Source of the DNA: Mesotaenium endlicherianum
Lineage: Eukaryota > Streptophyta > Zygnematophyceae > Zygnematales > Mesotaeniaceae
Length of the DNA: 64,000 nucleotides
NCBI GenBank assembly: GCA_009602735.1
Contig: WELA01000881.1
Location: forward strand, 62,001-126,000
Direction: 5' to 3'
This document shows positions 45,301 to 56,828 of the stretch, in pieces (positions within the stretch are counted from its first letter, which is position 1; each line of letters begins with the position of its first letter). Made by a program: the position numbers and the translations under genes. The notes beneath the pieces were generated by a model, which was given only the letters and a program-made list of their open reading frames with translations, had not been told where the DNA came from and made no database searches.

Positions 45301-48048
45301 TTTGCAACGTTGATAGCTTGTTTGTTTGTATTTTCATCCTCTGTATGGCTGCTTGATGTCCCCCTGCTTTGCATTTTGCTGAGATTGTTTACGTGCTCAT
45401 TTTTCAGACGCAATGCTCCGGCCTTCCGTATCCTGAAATTTTGTATGTGTCCACTGATGCTGGGAAAAGTTTACGTCTCGTATTCTGGTCGAAGCTGCAA
45501 TACGGGGTCCACGCAGCAGCACGACTGTGTATCATTTAGGCAGTTGTCACCCAATGCCTGTGTCCAGTCCGCTGTGTGCACGTTTGTCGAAGCTGGATCT
45601 GCTTTGTGTGCATTTCAAGAAGTGCTTCTTCTGTCTGGGTTTTGCAACATGGGTATGGTATCTTTGCTAGCCCAGTCTGGCATGGAGGAAGTATGTCAAC
45701 AGGGATTACTTGTGTATTTGTCATACTCAAGTGTCTCTGATGCTAGACATTTTAGAGGAAAGGTCACAAGCTCTCATATTGGGGATGGCACGCAGGAGGC
45801 GGATGCAGAGCAGGCTAATTTTCATAATGCATTTCTCAAAGAGTGAGTTCGGTTGTGCCTGACTCGCTTTGACTTGGCCTCCTTTGGAGGATGCAACTGA
45901 GGTGTTTTCGAGGTCATTGACTTGCACGCCAGTCCTATTTCAATGGTGTGTTTTAGTTAAAGGGTCAAGGCTCAGATTGCGTGCATTTGCTCCAGCATTG
46001 TCTCCTGTTTGTGTGCTGTCTCATAAAGCTGACATGGTCAAACGGCTGTAGTTGGATACTATTATCCTGATCTGAGATCATGTGCGTAACTGGGGCCAGG
46101 GCCTGATGGCTGCATGAGGCTCACATCTGCAGGTGTGACTTTGAGAGGGCTAATCTGAAGATGGCATTGCTGGCAGGCACCTCCCTGCTGAGCGCCAACA
46201 TGCAAGGTATGTCAGCAGGGCTCTCCAACTCGTCCTGTTAATTTTTGGGTACACGCCATGTTGTACTAGTGTCAGAAATGTGTGTGGGTGGCCCTCACGG
46301 TAGGTAATATGATGGCGTTGAGTCTGAGAAATTAATGATGGAGGGCCATGGTCCAAGGTTTTTGAGGCTTGAATGACAGTGGTGTCTTTTGTCTATTCGC
46401 TTGATTCAATGGTTATTTCTTGTGTGGTGGGCAGATGCATGCCTAGCGGGAGCCAGTCTCCTTGAGGCCGATTTACGTTCTGCTCACCTGCAGGTACTGC
46501 TTGATTGTGTTAGTCTTTGATGCTTGCGTGCTTGTAGGCAAAAGGGAGCTCCACTTGTAGTTATCCCTCAATGCTTTTGTGCCCCTTAAACTTGCAGGGG
46601 GGTGTTTCGACATCATGTTTATCACATGAATGCTACACCTATGCTGTTTTCCCTGTGTTTAAATAGTGTGGTTGATTAATCAGCTCGAGGTGATAGGTGC
46701 ATACTTAGGCATTAGTTTGTCACGCGTGTCCCCCACGTGGATTGCCTTAATGTATATTCGTACAGGGGGTGAGGCTGCAAGCTTGCATTCATGTAAACTG
46801 TTGTAAGGCAGCTTAATGGCCTTCTAGGTGCATCTTATTTTCCTCTCGGGTTGTAGAAGAGGATGCCTTTGTTGGCTGATGGGAAAGCAGGAGCCATAAA
46901 AAGTTGTTGTCGGTGGCCAGAAACAACAAATATGATGTTGTTGACTGCGGAGGCATGTGTTCCTCTTTGCTATTATGCCTGACCCTCCGCAGAATGCTGA
47001 TCTCAGCGATGCCAACCTGTCAAATGCCAACCTCGAGGGCGCTAATCTCAAGGTCAGCCTTTTTGCTTATGTGCTCGAATGCTGGAGTTAGGTTCAGGAG
47101 GTATGCTGTTTTTATTCAAGAAAAGCTTTGAGTGAGTGATTGTTGTTGAACTCTGTTCCTTCCTGATTGCAGTTGGTGGTTCCTGGCTCTTAAATTGACT
47201 CGTGGTTTTCATTATGTGGTGCTAATGGATTCGTCAGGGTGGTATGAGTGGTGTTACTGGAAAGCAGCACTTAGCTGAATATTCGTAGCACTTGTATCTG
47301 GTTCTTTAGTTCAAAACCTTGCGGTTCTGGGTATGTTAGCAGCTCCTTGGTCTGCGAACTATTATTTGGCGACTCTTGCCAGTACTGCTGGGTGTGGGAG
47401 CGGGCAGACTTGAATGTATAGTGACGTTCTCGGTGGGTTCCTGGCTTTGCAACGACAAATATATGCTCAGTCTAAAAAAATTATATAATTCGAGGCTTCT
47501 GAACGCAGTGTTCCATATGGTTTCTGTTTGCTGCTTTCACTATTTTTACACGTTTTCGTGTTCTGTGGCGTTCAAAATGGCGACACTTCTGTATACAAGC
47601 TCCGCATTGTTGCAAGACTAGCTGGAGCCATGTACATGTGCGAATGCTTGTCGTTGGTGATGGGACTACTGCACTTTAAGTGTTTGCTTCATTGAGAATC
47701 CTAAAGGGTTGCATTATTGACAGGGAGCATGCTTGACTGGTGCTAACCTGCGTGGAGCAAATTTGCAACGTGCTTATCTTCGAGATGTTGACCTGCGCAA
47801 TACAGTAAGTTTTGAGGAAATTCTTGCTAGTTCTTGCCTATCAATAGTACGGGTGTTTCTGTTGTGTGATATTGGCTTGTGATACTGGCTGCATCAAGTC
47901 CTTGTGGAGTGTTGTGCTCCACTTGCTTGCTTAAATGTGACTGGTTCGTTATAACCTATATAATATGCCTGAGAACATGTCTTTGAAGGTGCAGGTATTG
48001 GAGGGTGCCAACTTAGGCGGTGCCAATTTGCAGGGTGCTATAAGGTAG
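42314..48048 (+). CDS. FIP2: BTB/POZ and pentapeptide-repeat protein, FIP2-type
   Basis: The host gene has twelve coding exons: 42314-42377, 42660-42769, 43313-43447, 43968-44045, 44447-44521, 45092-45175, 45796-45842, 46133-46206, 46435-46493, 46993-47052, 47724-47804 and 47995-48048. All junctions are GT-AG, phases agree, and the sum is 921 bases (306 residues plus stop). Arabidopsis FIP2 is about 298. Residues 17-103 form a BTB/T1 domain (VQLNVGGQLYTT, SMLGAMFSGRH, IFIDRDGKHFRHVLNWLRDG). From about residue 145 to the end, A(N/D)LXX pentapeptide repeats form a beta helix (NLSNANLEGANLK, GANLRGANLQRAYLRDVDL, ending GANLGGANLQGAIR), matching the C-terminus of plant FIP2. FIP2 was named for binding a formin FH domain. 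BTB proteins of this kind can also serve as cullin-3 adaptors, which is inference here. I see no signal peptide or membrane segment. The ATG was chosen because it leads directly into the BTB strand and splices in phase. Both flanks are transposon-rich. Confidence 0.93.
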
Positions 48049-48701
48049 TCGATGAATTGTGTTGTTATGTTGAGATGGTCAACATTTTCCTCATTGGTAC
48101 CAGAGGCGTTCTGTTGTCACTCCTCATATGTAGGGTAACTGCAAGGATGGAGATTGGCAAGGCTAGGCATTATTGTTTCATGATTTCTGGAATTCGGTTT
48201 CTTACATTTAGTCTCCACCCTAATGCTCGTCACTTTGTGGACAGCAAGTGGTTGCTTGTGCATCTCCTGAAGCCATGATGTGTTTCAACTGGAGTGATAT
48301 ATATGATCCTTTACTTGCCCTTCAATTTAATGCACATTTCATTTGTGTTTGGAGTTAACCTAGATTCCCATTCCTCATTGAGAGCAATCAAGTCAATCCA
48401 ATTCAGTTTTGTGACCTAAGTTCCAATCGCCAACAAAATATTCATCAAACTCGCACCACATAGGTCAAGCTTGAATAGCCACTGAACTTGTACTTCTATT
48501 GCTCATTTACAAATTAGGATTAATAATAATGCTTCGCTTTAACTTAATGCATGGTCCACCTCTCACGTAAGTCAAACGTAAGGTAGATGCGCCCCAGTTA
48601 ATAGGTGCGATCTACCAACCTTTATAACACATATGGTAAGTCTCACGCGCCATTATGTACAAACAATCTATTTCTACCTTTGCTTCTTGTCATGACCAGT
48701 G
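48049..48701. other. 3' flank of the FIP2-type gene
   Basis: It probably holds the 3' UTR at its start and then plain AT-rich intergenic sequence. I see no gene or repeat in it. Confidence 0.4.
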
Positions 48702-48871
48702 CTGTCGACTCCGTTGAGCGTCAAATCAAAGTGAGTGGGGAGTTGGAGGATGATGACAAGTCTAAGTGGTAAGTCAGGTTAGGGTGGTAGGTAAGGAAAG
48801 CTCAGTTCATAGGCAGTTGAAGTGAGAACTTGAACCTATGATCCGCTCACGAGGTTTTGCTGTTGAGCAAC
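48702..48871 (-). repeat. dispersed SINE-like repeat, copy 2
   Basis: It is homologous to 6184-6325. On the minus strand GTTGCTCAACAGC (48859-48871) is A-box-like and GGTTCAAGTTC is B-box-like about 30 bases further on, an arrangement seen in tRNA-derived SINEs. The adjoining LTR begins exactly at its 5' side. Confidence 0.5.
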
Positions 48872-49435
48872 TGTGAGGTCCCACCCGGATCGTGAACTTA
48901 CTTTTCGCCTCCACATGTGGTGTCGCTGCCCACATGTTTGGAGACCGGCCCACAAATTCCCTCACTTGTTGGGTCGGCCTTGGTACCAAGTGCGAACCTT
49001 AGCCGTCTCTAACTAAGCCTTCATTGTACTCTAGGCGAGCCCGTAGGGTATGCCTGCGGGCTCGCTAGGGGTTAGGGAGTGTACAAGTGAGTGTGTGTGG
49101 GATTGAGAGGGTGTACGGTCCATAGTCTGTCCATTATCTTTTCACTTTACATTTGTCAATAGTAAGTCACTATTCCATTTTGACGCGATAACGCATCACC
49201 ACAATAAGGTGTGTTTTTTGTTTGATCTCGTAGGCACTGGGCTTAGACATTTGCGAGCGGGCTACTTAGTGAGCACGCTAACACCATTTTGGTGTTAGCA
49301 TTTGTTTCTCCAAATTTATACTTCTATTATTACTCTCCTCACAAGCTTTGTGTCCTCGGCTCCTTTGCGGAGTGTACTTGCATGCCATCTCCCTCTTTGT
49401 AAAGTAGTGCGTGCTTCTTTTCTCATGCTTCGGAT

Positions 49436-49794
49436 CCTAGTTATGGGATACGTATTTGGAGAATACGTAATACGTATACGTATTGCGAAAATACGTGTAA
49501 AAAATGGAAATACGTGAGTGTTACGTTTTTCCAAGATTCTCGAAAAAATTGGCAGAGCTTATAATTTTCAAATTGCTTCGGCACCTCGAGCGCGATCAAT
49601 CGCGAATGGTAGAGGACTCAATTTGCTATGATATGAAGGTGGTGAAAGTAGAAAATTCATTGTCACATTTTCAAACCGCCATATATTCATTTTTACCTCG
49701 TCGGGACGCGTATTTTGAGTATTTTGAAAATACGTCAAAATACGTGGTGTAATACGTCGCTCACGGACCAATACGCGAGTATCCCATAATTAGG
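49436..49794. mobile_element. small terminal-inverted-repeat element (MITE), copy 1
   Basis: This 359-bp element has ends CCTAGTTATGGG and CCCATAATTAGG and an exact 8-bp duplication CTTCGGAT (49428-49435 and 49795-49802). It is non-coding, with AATACG-rich subterminal motifs. The 8-bp duplication suggests the hAT superfamily. It is inserted in the LTR of the decayed Ty3 element. Confidence 0.9.
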
Positions 49795-50268
49795 CTTCGG
49801 ATCCATAGATTATAGCTCTCGTGAGGCCGAGTTCGGCCATATCATTGCTAGCCACTTGAGTAGCTCACTACACTCTTGCTTTGTTCTCGTATTTGTCGTC
49901 GTCCGCCTTGCTGAGCCTATCCCTCCATTACATACAATGCTAATCCATCACATTGTTAGGTATTAGAGGCCGGTCGGGAACTCAAACACTGGTGACCCCT
50001 GACATTCACCCACGTTGCATAAGTAGTTTCTCTTTTCGACGGGACTAGCTCCTTGTTTCTCCTGCCAAGATAGCAAGTAACCAACCCTTCGCCAGGGACT
50101 ATCAAAGGTTGACAGTAGTGACTGATAAGGACAAATCTGGTTTTGCCCGCCTCCTCGTCTGGAGAGCGCATGCTCTCCACTCGAGGGCGCACCAGGAGGG
50201 AATTAATTTACCAGCATTCAGCCCCGAAGGAGCTGCTATCCGAACCAGACTTCTCGGAGACGACCTCT

Positions 50269-50603
50269 CCTAGTTATGGAGAACGTATTTGGAGAATACG
50301 TTAAATGAATAAATAGAAACACGTGTGTATTACGTTTTTCCAGGATTCTCGGAATAATTGGCTGAGCTTTTAACTTTCAAGTTATTTAGTAATTTCGAGC
50401 GCAAATTGTTGCAAATGGTAGAGGACTTAATTTGCTATGCTATGAAGGTGGAGAAAATAAGAAATCCGTTGTTACATTTTCAAACCGCTAAAGATTCTTT
50501 TTTACCTCGTAAGAACATGTATTTTGAGTATTTTGGAGATACGTCAAAATACGTGGTGTATTACCTCGCTTACGGACCAACACGCGAGTATCCCTTAACT
50601 AGG
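50269..50603. mobile_element. small terminal-inverted-repeat element (MITE), copy 2
   Basis: This 335-bp element has ends CCTAGTTATGG and TTAACTAGG and is clearly homologous to copy 1 throughout (TAGAGGACT..ATTTGCTATG..TATGAAGGTGG blocks). The target duplication is not clear. It is non-coding. Confidence 0.82.
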
Positions 50604-50658
50604 CCAACCCTGAACCTGCCAGTAAGCACACATATTAGTCTGACTACCCCCTTGCGCC

Positions 50659-50992
50659 CCTAGTTATGGAATACAAATACGAAGTATTTATATAACGAAT
50701 ACGTACTAGAGTTATACGTGTAAAATTTGAAAATACGCGTGTATTTTTATTTTTCAAGATTCTTGGGAAAAATAGAAAGCTTCATAACTTCCACAATTTT
50801 TCAAAATTTTGAGCGCGTTTGGTCACGAATGATAGAGGTGTTGATCTGCTATAAATAGAATGTGCCAAAAGGAAATTAATGATATGAACATTTTATACTT
50901 GTCAAAAAAAAAGCCGCGTTCCTTTGGTTATTTCAAAATACGTGGAATAATCCAATGGTTTGGGACCATCACGCAAGTATTCCATAACTAGG
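50659..50992. mobile_element. small terminal-inverted-repeat element (MITE), copy 3
   Basis: This 334-bp element has perfect inverted ends (CCTAGTTATGGAATAC and its complement), an 8-bp duplication matching at 7 of 8 (CTTGCGCC and TTTGCGCC), and an interior diverged from copies 1 and 2 but alignable. Confidence 0.87.
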
Positions 50993-51912
50993 TTTGCGCC
51001 CCCTCTCCAATTGAGTCTTCCTCACGATGTTGTGGGAGGCTGGTGGGGGATTGACGAGGGTTACGAGGATGTTCACCCTGCTGTTGATTTATCGTTCAAA
51101 ATGTCCGGTCCTCGTCCTCTTTTGCGGTGCATCCAACCTACCAGTCATTCTTATGGCATGCCACTGCTCTCGTTAGAGTCTGAGATTGATGCATCTATGG
51201 CAATGTTGCATCCTCGTACTTACAGATTGACGCGTAACGAGTACTTTGACACCTTACCTACGCACGTGGGCGGAGAGGCTTTGGTGCTCTATCAATGTGT
51301 CAGGCTTGATATCATTTGCACCATCTCCAATGCCCCTTTCCTAGCCGCCCCCTGAGGACGGCGTAGGCGTCGTTTCCCTTCCCCTTACTCGACGCTCCTC
51401 TTGTGGATGGGCCAGCCGCTCATAGGGCCGCTGCTGCAGCTGTCGCTGCTGGATTGGATCTTGCTTAAGTTTGAGAAGTCGTTAGAGCCTCTTCTGAGCG
51501 TTCCATACGTATCGTGATACGCTGTGGTAAAGTACAAAAAAGAATGTGTATGTACCGACATGATATGAAACTAATTTTCTTAAGTAGCCCTTCTCTAATT
51601 TCTTTCACCTGTTTACTTATTACCCGCTCACCACGTCGGCCCCGCCGCAACCCAGAGACACAGGTTGAGGGGGCTCGTGCAGTCCACAGCCGTTGTGTAG
51701 CCGCCCATGCATCTCTCCCAAACCCTTCCGTCGACTCTGATCACGGTCGTGGTGACGTCCAGCTAGCCCAGCATCCTTGTTCATTTGAGACGACAAGCAG
51801 AGGCCCCCTCATGCACGTGCACCCGTACCCAATAGGCCTCTGGCACATGTTGGTGAAGATTCTGCAGGTAAAATGAATCATCCCAAACGACGTCCCCATT
51901 GCTCATCCCAAG

Positions 51913-52268
51913 CCTAGTTATAAAATACCGTGCATCGGCCTAGCTTGTCGTACCAATACTCCGTATACGTATCAAAAATACACTTTAAGTAATAGTGGTC
52001 CGTTCTTTTTAACACCAAAATAGGAGTCTCCCTTCTACAGGCGAATGGTTGACAGATTTTTCTTTTTTGACCATCTTTTTTTGACGCGCTCGTTAGTCTC
52101 CACCTAATGTGGTTGACGAAATATACGAATTTCAAACTTTCTAAAAGTTACAACCGCAAACACGCTTGGCGCATTTTGGCATAATATACGTCTGATTTTG
52201 ACAAACCTATATATACGTATCCGTACAGGTTGTACCCGTACAAGCCGTATCCGTATTTCAAAACTAGG
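51913..52268. mobile_element. small terminal-inverted-repeat element (MITE), copy 4
   Basis: This 356-bp element has ends CCTAGTTATAAAATAC and GTATTTCAAAACTAGG and an exact 8-bp duplication ATCCCAAG (51905-51912 and 52269-52276). The interior differs from the other three, so it may be a separate subfamily sharing the same ends. Confidence 0.88.
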
Positions 52269-54030
52269 ATCCCAAGCGCAGCAGCTATGTACCGACCTGC
52301 GAGCGGCCGCAGCTTTTGTTGAGCGCGACCTCCTTCTGCCGCCATCCTACCCACAAGTGGCTGTCAACCTGCCTCGCAGCAGGAATCCACCCATTTTGTC
52401 TACGCCACCTCAGCCTGCTGTTGCTGATACGCCAGCAACATTCGCAGCACTTTTTGCACGTGCTGCTGTTGAGCACCTTTTGCTCACCTCAGCCCTTGAA
52501 TCCGCGACTGCTAATTAGGTGGTGTCCAACCAGCCAATTGCCTCTTTGTGAGAGAATACCCTTCCATTGCTTTCGGAGTTTCCCCACACGGTGGCCTCCT
52601 GCATACACGTGTCCTATGCACGTCGAGTCCCCCACACTCTTTCACTCATAGTAGAGCCCAACCCTATGCTTAGCCCGCCTCTTGCTCTTCACAATTGCGT
52701 GACGTTCCCGTGTTGCGCAGGTCCCTCATGACTGCTTCACTTGCTTCCTTGGTACAGGCACACAAAGGCCCTCACATGGGAGCTCCTCCGGTGCTGCACA
52801 ACCTCCTCGTCGTCACTCAATTTGCCTGTAGCCCGCCTGATGCCGATTTGCCTATTGCTGTCAGTTCACCCGCCGCCAGCCGTCTGCTCGTGATGCATAT
52901 TGCTTCTTTGGGGTTTAGTATGACGTTTGCAATGAAAGTTTTAGGACGGTGATGCTTCACGGTCATTGACTCAGGAGCATCAGACAGCTTATAAATGCAC
53001 ATTTTCCAGACGACATGAAGTTACTTCCACTACTCAAGAAACAACAACTTCGCTTAGGCGATGGTTCTTTAGCTTGTATTATTGGAACGATTAAGTTACC
53101 TCTTAAGATACACTCATACTTTGGACACGAATAATTATGCATTACTGAATTGCTCGAAGGTATTGATGCAATTTTGGGTAACAAATGGCTTACACGAACA
53201 AGCGATTCTTGACTGCGGTCAAAAGACATGCATTGTTCAAAAAGGGACCGAAAAGAATACTCTTCAGTCTCTTAAACCTGATTTAGTCTTGGGAAGTCTT
53301 ATATTGTCCATTAAGCAAACACGACATTTGGCAAAATAAGGTCAATGTGCTTTCTTCGATTTCCTGCAACCTGATCCCTCCGCGACGACCAATCCACTCG
53401 TTACAAAAAAACCTGTGCTGGACATCCCTGATCTCGTGGACACACTTACAGCTGAACTTGCTGCTTGATTGCAGAAATACAAGAAAGTGTTTTCCGGGGA
53501 AATACCAGCCGGGCTCCCGCCTGATAGGGATATTTGGCATACAATTCCTCTCGTTCCCGATTCTCAACCGCCTTGGCGACCTATCTAACGTATGTGCCCA
53601 TTAGAGATGACAGAAATGAAGAACCAAATTACCGACTTTTTGAAGAAAGGATGGATTGAGCCGAGTGTTTCAAAGGAAGATGGGACGCGCAGAATATGCA
53701 AGAGATATCGTGCGTTGAACAACATAACGGTCAAGAATTGCTATTCGTTGCATCGCATAAACGATTTGTTTGATTTGCGGTTGGGAGCATGCGTGTTCTC
53801 CTCGCTTGATCCAGCCTTGGGCTATCATCTGATCCAAAATCACACCAGAGGACGTTCCCGAGACACCGTATCAAACGCCTATTGGACACTTCCAATACGA
53901 AGTCCTGAATTCTGGACTTACCAATGCACCGGCGACATTCCAAAGTATGATCAAGGACTTGTTTAGGTCCTACTTGGGTAACTTCGTCCAGATTTACCTC
54001 AACGATATTCAGAACTAATCAAAGACTAGG

Positions 54031-54749
54031 TGAAATGAATCGACTTACCAAATAGGCGATTAACAATTAATAAAGATCTTTATATCAGCAAGTAATCTTT
54101 ATGGTATTTCCGTTAACTAGTTAAACGGCAAAGGACAACACACTAGCAGGTAATAATACTCGTAAGTCAAATGCGAGTAAACTAGCATCAATGATGCAAA
54201 TCAGTAAACTCATACATAAGCAAGGTTAGAAGACAGTGCGTACCAATGGCTTCTCGCCTTGGATTCAGATCCTCTCAGTAAGCTGTACAAGAGAGTTGGC
54301 CTCGTTTCCAAATACCGAACTCGAGAGCAATGTCTAGCGTATGTACATGGAATGAGTTTACTGTTCAACGGTCAGTGCGATGGCACCGCCTACCCGGGAG
54401 TTAACCACGTTGGTAGGACCTCGGTTAACCAAATCCACCGCCATCTCCCATCATCCCGAATCGCCATCCATCATAGGGATGTCATCTGGCCATTCATCTA
54501 GCATACCACACTTAGATGCATATCGAGGCAGTTCGCTGCTACCGAGTACGGAAGTCAGCTGGCTGTCAAAGAATGTGTCAGCAAGCTGACTTAAGGTGAC
54601 CTCAGCCTGCTACTTCCGGCCAAGTCATTAAACTGATATTAAGTATAAAGTCCAGCAGACTGATTGTTAACTAGAGTTCAGCAGGCTGAACTTATTTAAC
54701 TATATTATTTAAATGAATATTATATCGACCAATATACTGATTCATTACA
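54031..54749 (-). repeat. 3' LTR of Ty3 family A minus-strand copy
   Basis: On the minus strand it reads TGTAATGAATCAG to GATTCATTTCA and is preceded by the polypurine tract (complement of 54750-54763, TAAGTTGGAGGGAT). Confidence 0.95.
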
Positions 54750-54954
54750 ATCCCTCCAACTTATCATGTTGTCGCCTCGACAACACTATCACAAGTAACA
54801 GCGTGCTGTCCCTCTTATCCCCAGCCTGCTGCCCTTAGGAGGGAGATATCCCCGAGGCCCTATGCTCAGGGGAGCCAGACCTCCTCCTGTCTTGGGTTCT
54901 TTTGAAGCCTGTCAGAGAAGGGGGTTCCGTGTAAGGACCCGGCGGAGAACGTAG

Positions 54955-56512
54955 TTACTGGGCTGTTTCCTCCTGCACAGTCTGGAACTGAAGGGAGGCA
55001 GCCTTCTCCTGGGCAGCCCTCAAACTGACAGGTACGTATACCGGCATCCCGGAAGGATGTTGCATGACATGAGCCAAGGGTACATGCCCTCTCTGCGAGG
55101 GAGATGCTGGCAGGCCTCTGGCTATCTCCCGAGCAGCCCTCCTGTCTGCCCTGTCCGACTGGGTCTCCTTGCCTGGAGATGGGCTCTGTCCTCTGGCAGT
55201 CCCCAGCCAAGTGATATCCTCCTCTTGAGCGAGTTGCGGCGGGGCCCACCCCGTCTTCTCCCTTACAGGGGATGTGGCAGGTGTCAGGATCACGGCGGGG
55301 CTAGTGTCCTCCTCCTCGCCTTCCTCCTCGTCTTCCTCCGACTCCGCCTCCTCGCCGTCCCCGGGTTCCTCTGAGACTTCTGGGGTCTCCTCTGTCCGCT
55401 GCTCCAGCTCTTCCCGAGAAAAAGAATATCCTACTGACCTTCCCCTTTTGGGTGCTGGTGGGGGCTGCTGAGTCCGGACCGCATAGAGGTCCTTTTCCCC
55501 CTGCTTACTTGCCCATTTGGCATAAGCGTGCTTCCCTTTGGAGAATGACTCTCGGGCCCTGCTTCTGTCCCCCTGCATCTCTTGGCTCATGCAGTCTCTG
55601 ACTCCATCCAATCTTGGGTCCCAAGCCGCAATGTGAGGGGGCAATACTATGTTCCCGTTTAGGTCTGTCAGGAAATCCTCATCCGTCGCCCTGTCATTCT
55701 GCTGGTCCCTCATGTTGATGGTCATCCACCGCCAATCAGTGGGCTTTTGGAAGAAGGCAGCGTCTGTCTTTTTGAGAGTACAAGGGTACCAGTGCCCTGC
55801 AAAGTCCAGCTGACTGGTTTCTCTGGCCAAGAATTCCCAGCTCCTCCTCTCCACCTCATTGTACATGGCTTTGAACCTGTTGTGGGGTGTCGAGTCCTTG
55901 AAGCTGTCCGCGTCCATGGGGATCATCCTAATGACCTTATCTGCCCCCCAGATACCAGGAATCGAGACAGCTCCTGCTTCGTTCACCTGGGCCATTGCCT
56001 TGGCCTCTCCGATGGTATTATCCTACCATCCTGGCGTAATCGTGGTAGAGGAGGAGCCCTGTGCCGACCTCTATATACTTGTCAAAGTTTTCAGATGTCT
56101 CCCCTTCCTTCTGGAGGATTTCCTTCTGCGACTCACTGCGACTTCTCTGGGCATACTTGAAGGCCTCCTCCAGTAGATCAAAGCCCTTGCCCATCACCGT
56201 GTAGCGGTAGCTGCTGATTCTCCTCTGTTCTTCTTCTTCAGCCGACTGCTTCCGCTTCTCCTCAGCTTGCCTCTCCTCCTCTGCTTTCTTAGCCTCCTCT
56301 GCAGCTTTTCTGTCCATTTCTTCCTGCCTCAGTCTGGCCTGTTCCTCCTCCTCCTTCTTCTTCTGCGCCTCCCGCTGTTGTTGGAGTCGTTGTGATTCCC
56401 GAGCGATGATGGAAGATGATTCGATATCTCCACGGAATTGCAAGTATTCTGCATGTGCCTCTTCCGCCCTTCTCTTCCTCTTGAGTTCCGACTTTTGAGT
56501 CATCCTGCTCAA
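54955..56512 (-). pseudogene. extra third ORF (ORF3) of Ty3 family A, minus-strand copy (fossil)
   Basis: This is the homologue of 20732-22407. It has a charged coiled-coil-like N-terminal part rich in Lys, Glu, Arg and Gln. The conserved middle contains PGIWGADKVIRM, NEVERRSWEF, PTDWRWMT and LPPHIAAWDPRL, followed by PKRGRSVGYS, a Glu/Asp run, and a Pro/Ser/Gln-rich end with GHVPLAHVMQHPSGMPVYV. The last motif is also in the plus-strand copy (GHVPLANVFQHPTGMPVYV). Protein-level likeness is well below that of pol from the same two copies, so ORF3 evolves faster. I do not recognise the family. Confidence 0.8.
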
Positions 56513-56706
56513 TCATAAACACAATGCAGTTAGTGAAGTCATGATATTTTGCCGTTACTGAGTGCCCTTGATGAAGAGGGACGCGATCGGGAGAGTTCCA
56601 AGAGTGGAATACCTGGTGTGAGCGAATATAAGGAAAAATTGAGTTGGAGAGCAAGTGAGTGTGAGCGCAGGTTGAGTGGGTAATATGGTGATCAGAGACT
56701 ACCACT

Positions 56707-56779
56707 CCCTCCAACTTAAATTTTAAAGGTGGGTTGCCTGTCACAACTGTCACTAACTGTCACATCTCCCTCCAACTTA
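56707..56779 (-). promoter_or_regulatory. two internal polypurine-like motifs between pol and ORF3
   Basis: The complements of 56707-56719 and 56768-56779 read TTAAGTTGGAGGG and TAAGTTGGAGGG. The first is identical to the 13-base motif at both ends of ORF3 in the plus-strand copy. Confidence 0.6.
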
Positions 56780-56828
56780 TATGGAGACAGGACCTCCTGT
56801 CACCTTCCCGTGTCAACGGAAACGACTG

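Noticed and set aside
45265-45846. A 193-codon open frame as an independent gene
   Set aside because: Its last part contains exon 7 of the FIP2-type gene in the same frame. The rest is intron sequence that happens to be open.
49436-49794. Mutator-like element, because the flanking match can be read as 9-11 bases
   Set aside because: When the symmetric ends CCTAG...CTAGG are used, three copies agree on 8 bases. The longer match comes from a shared C/G at the border.
50960-51355. A 131-codon open frame as a host gene
   Set aside because: It lies between the LTR and protease of the decayed Ty3 element and begins inside a MITE. It is more likely gag-region debris.
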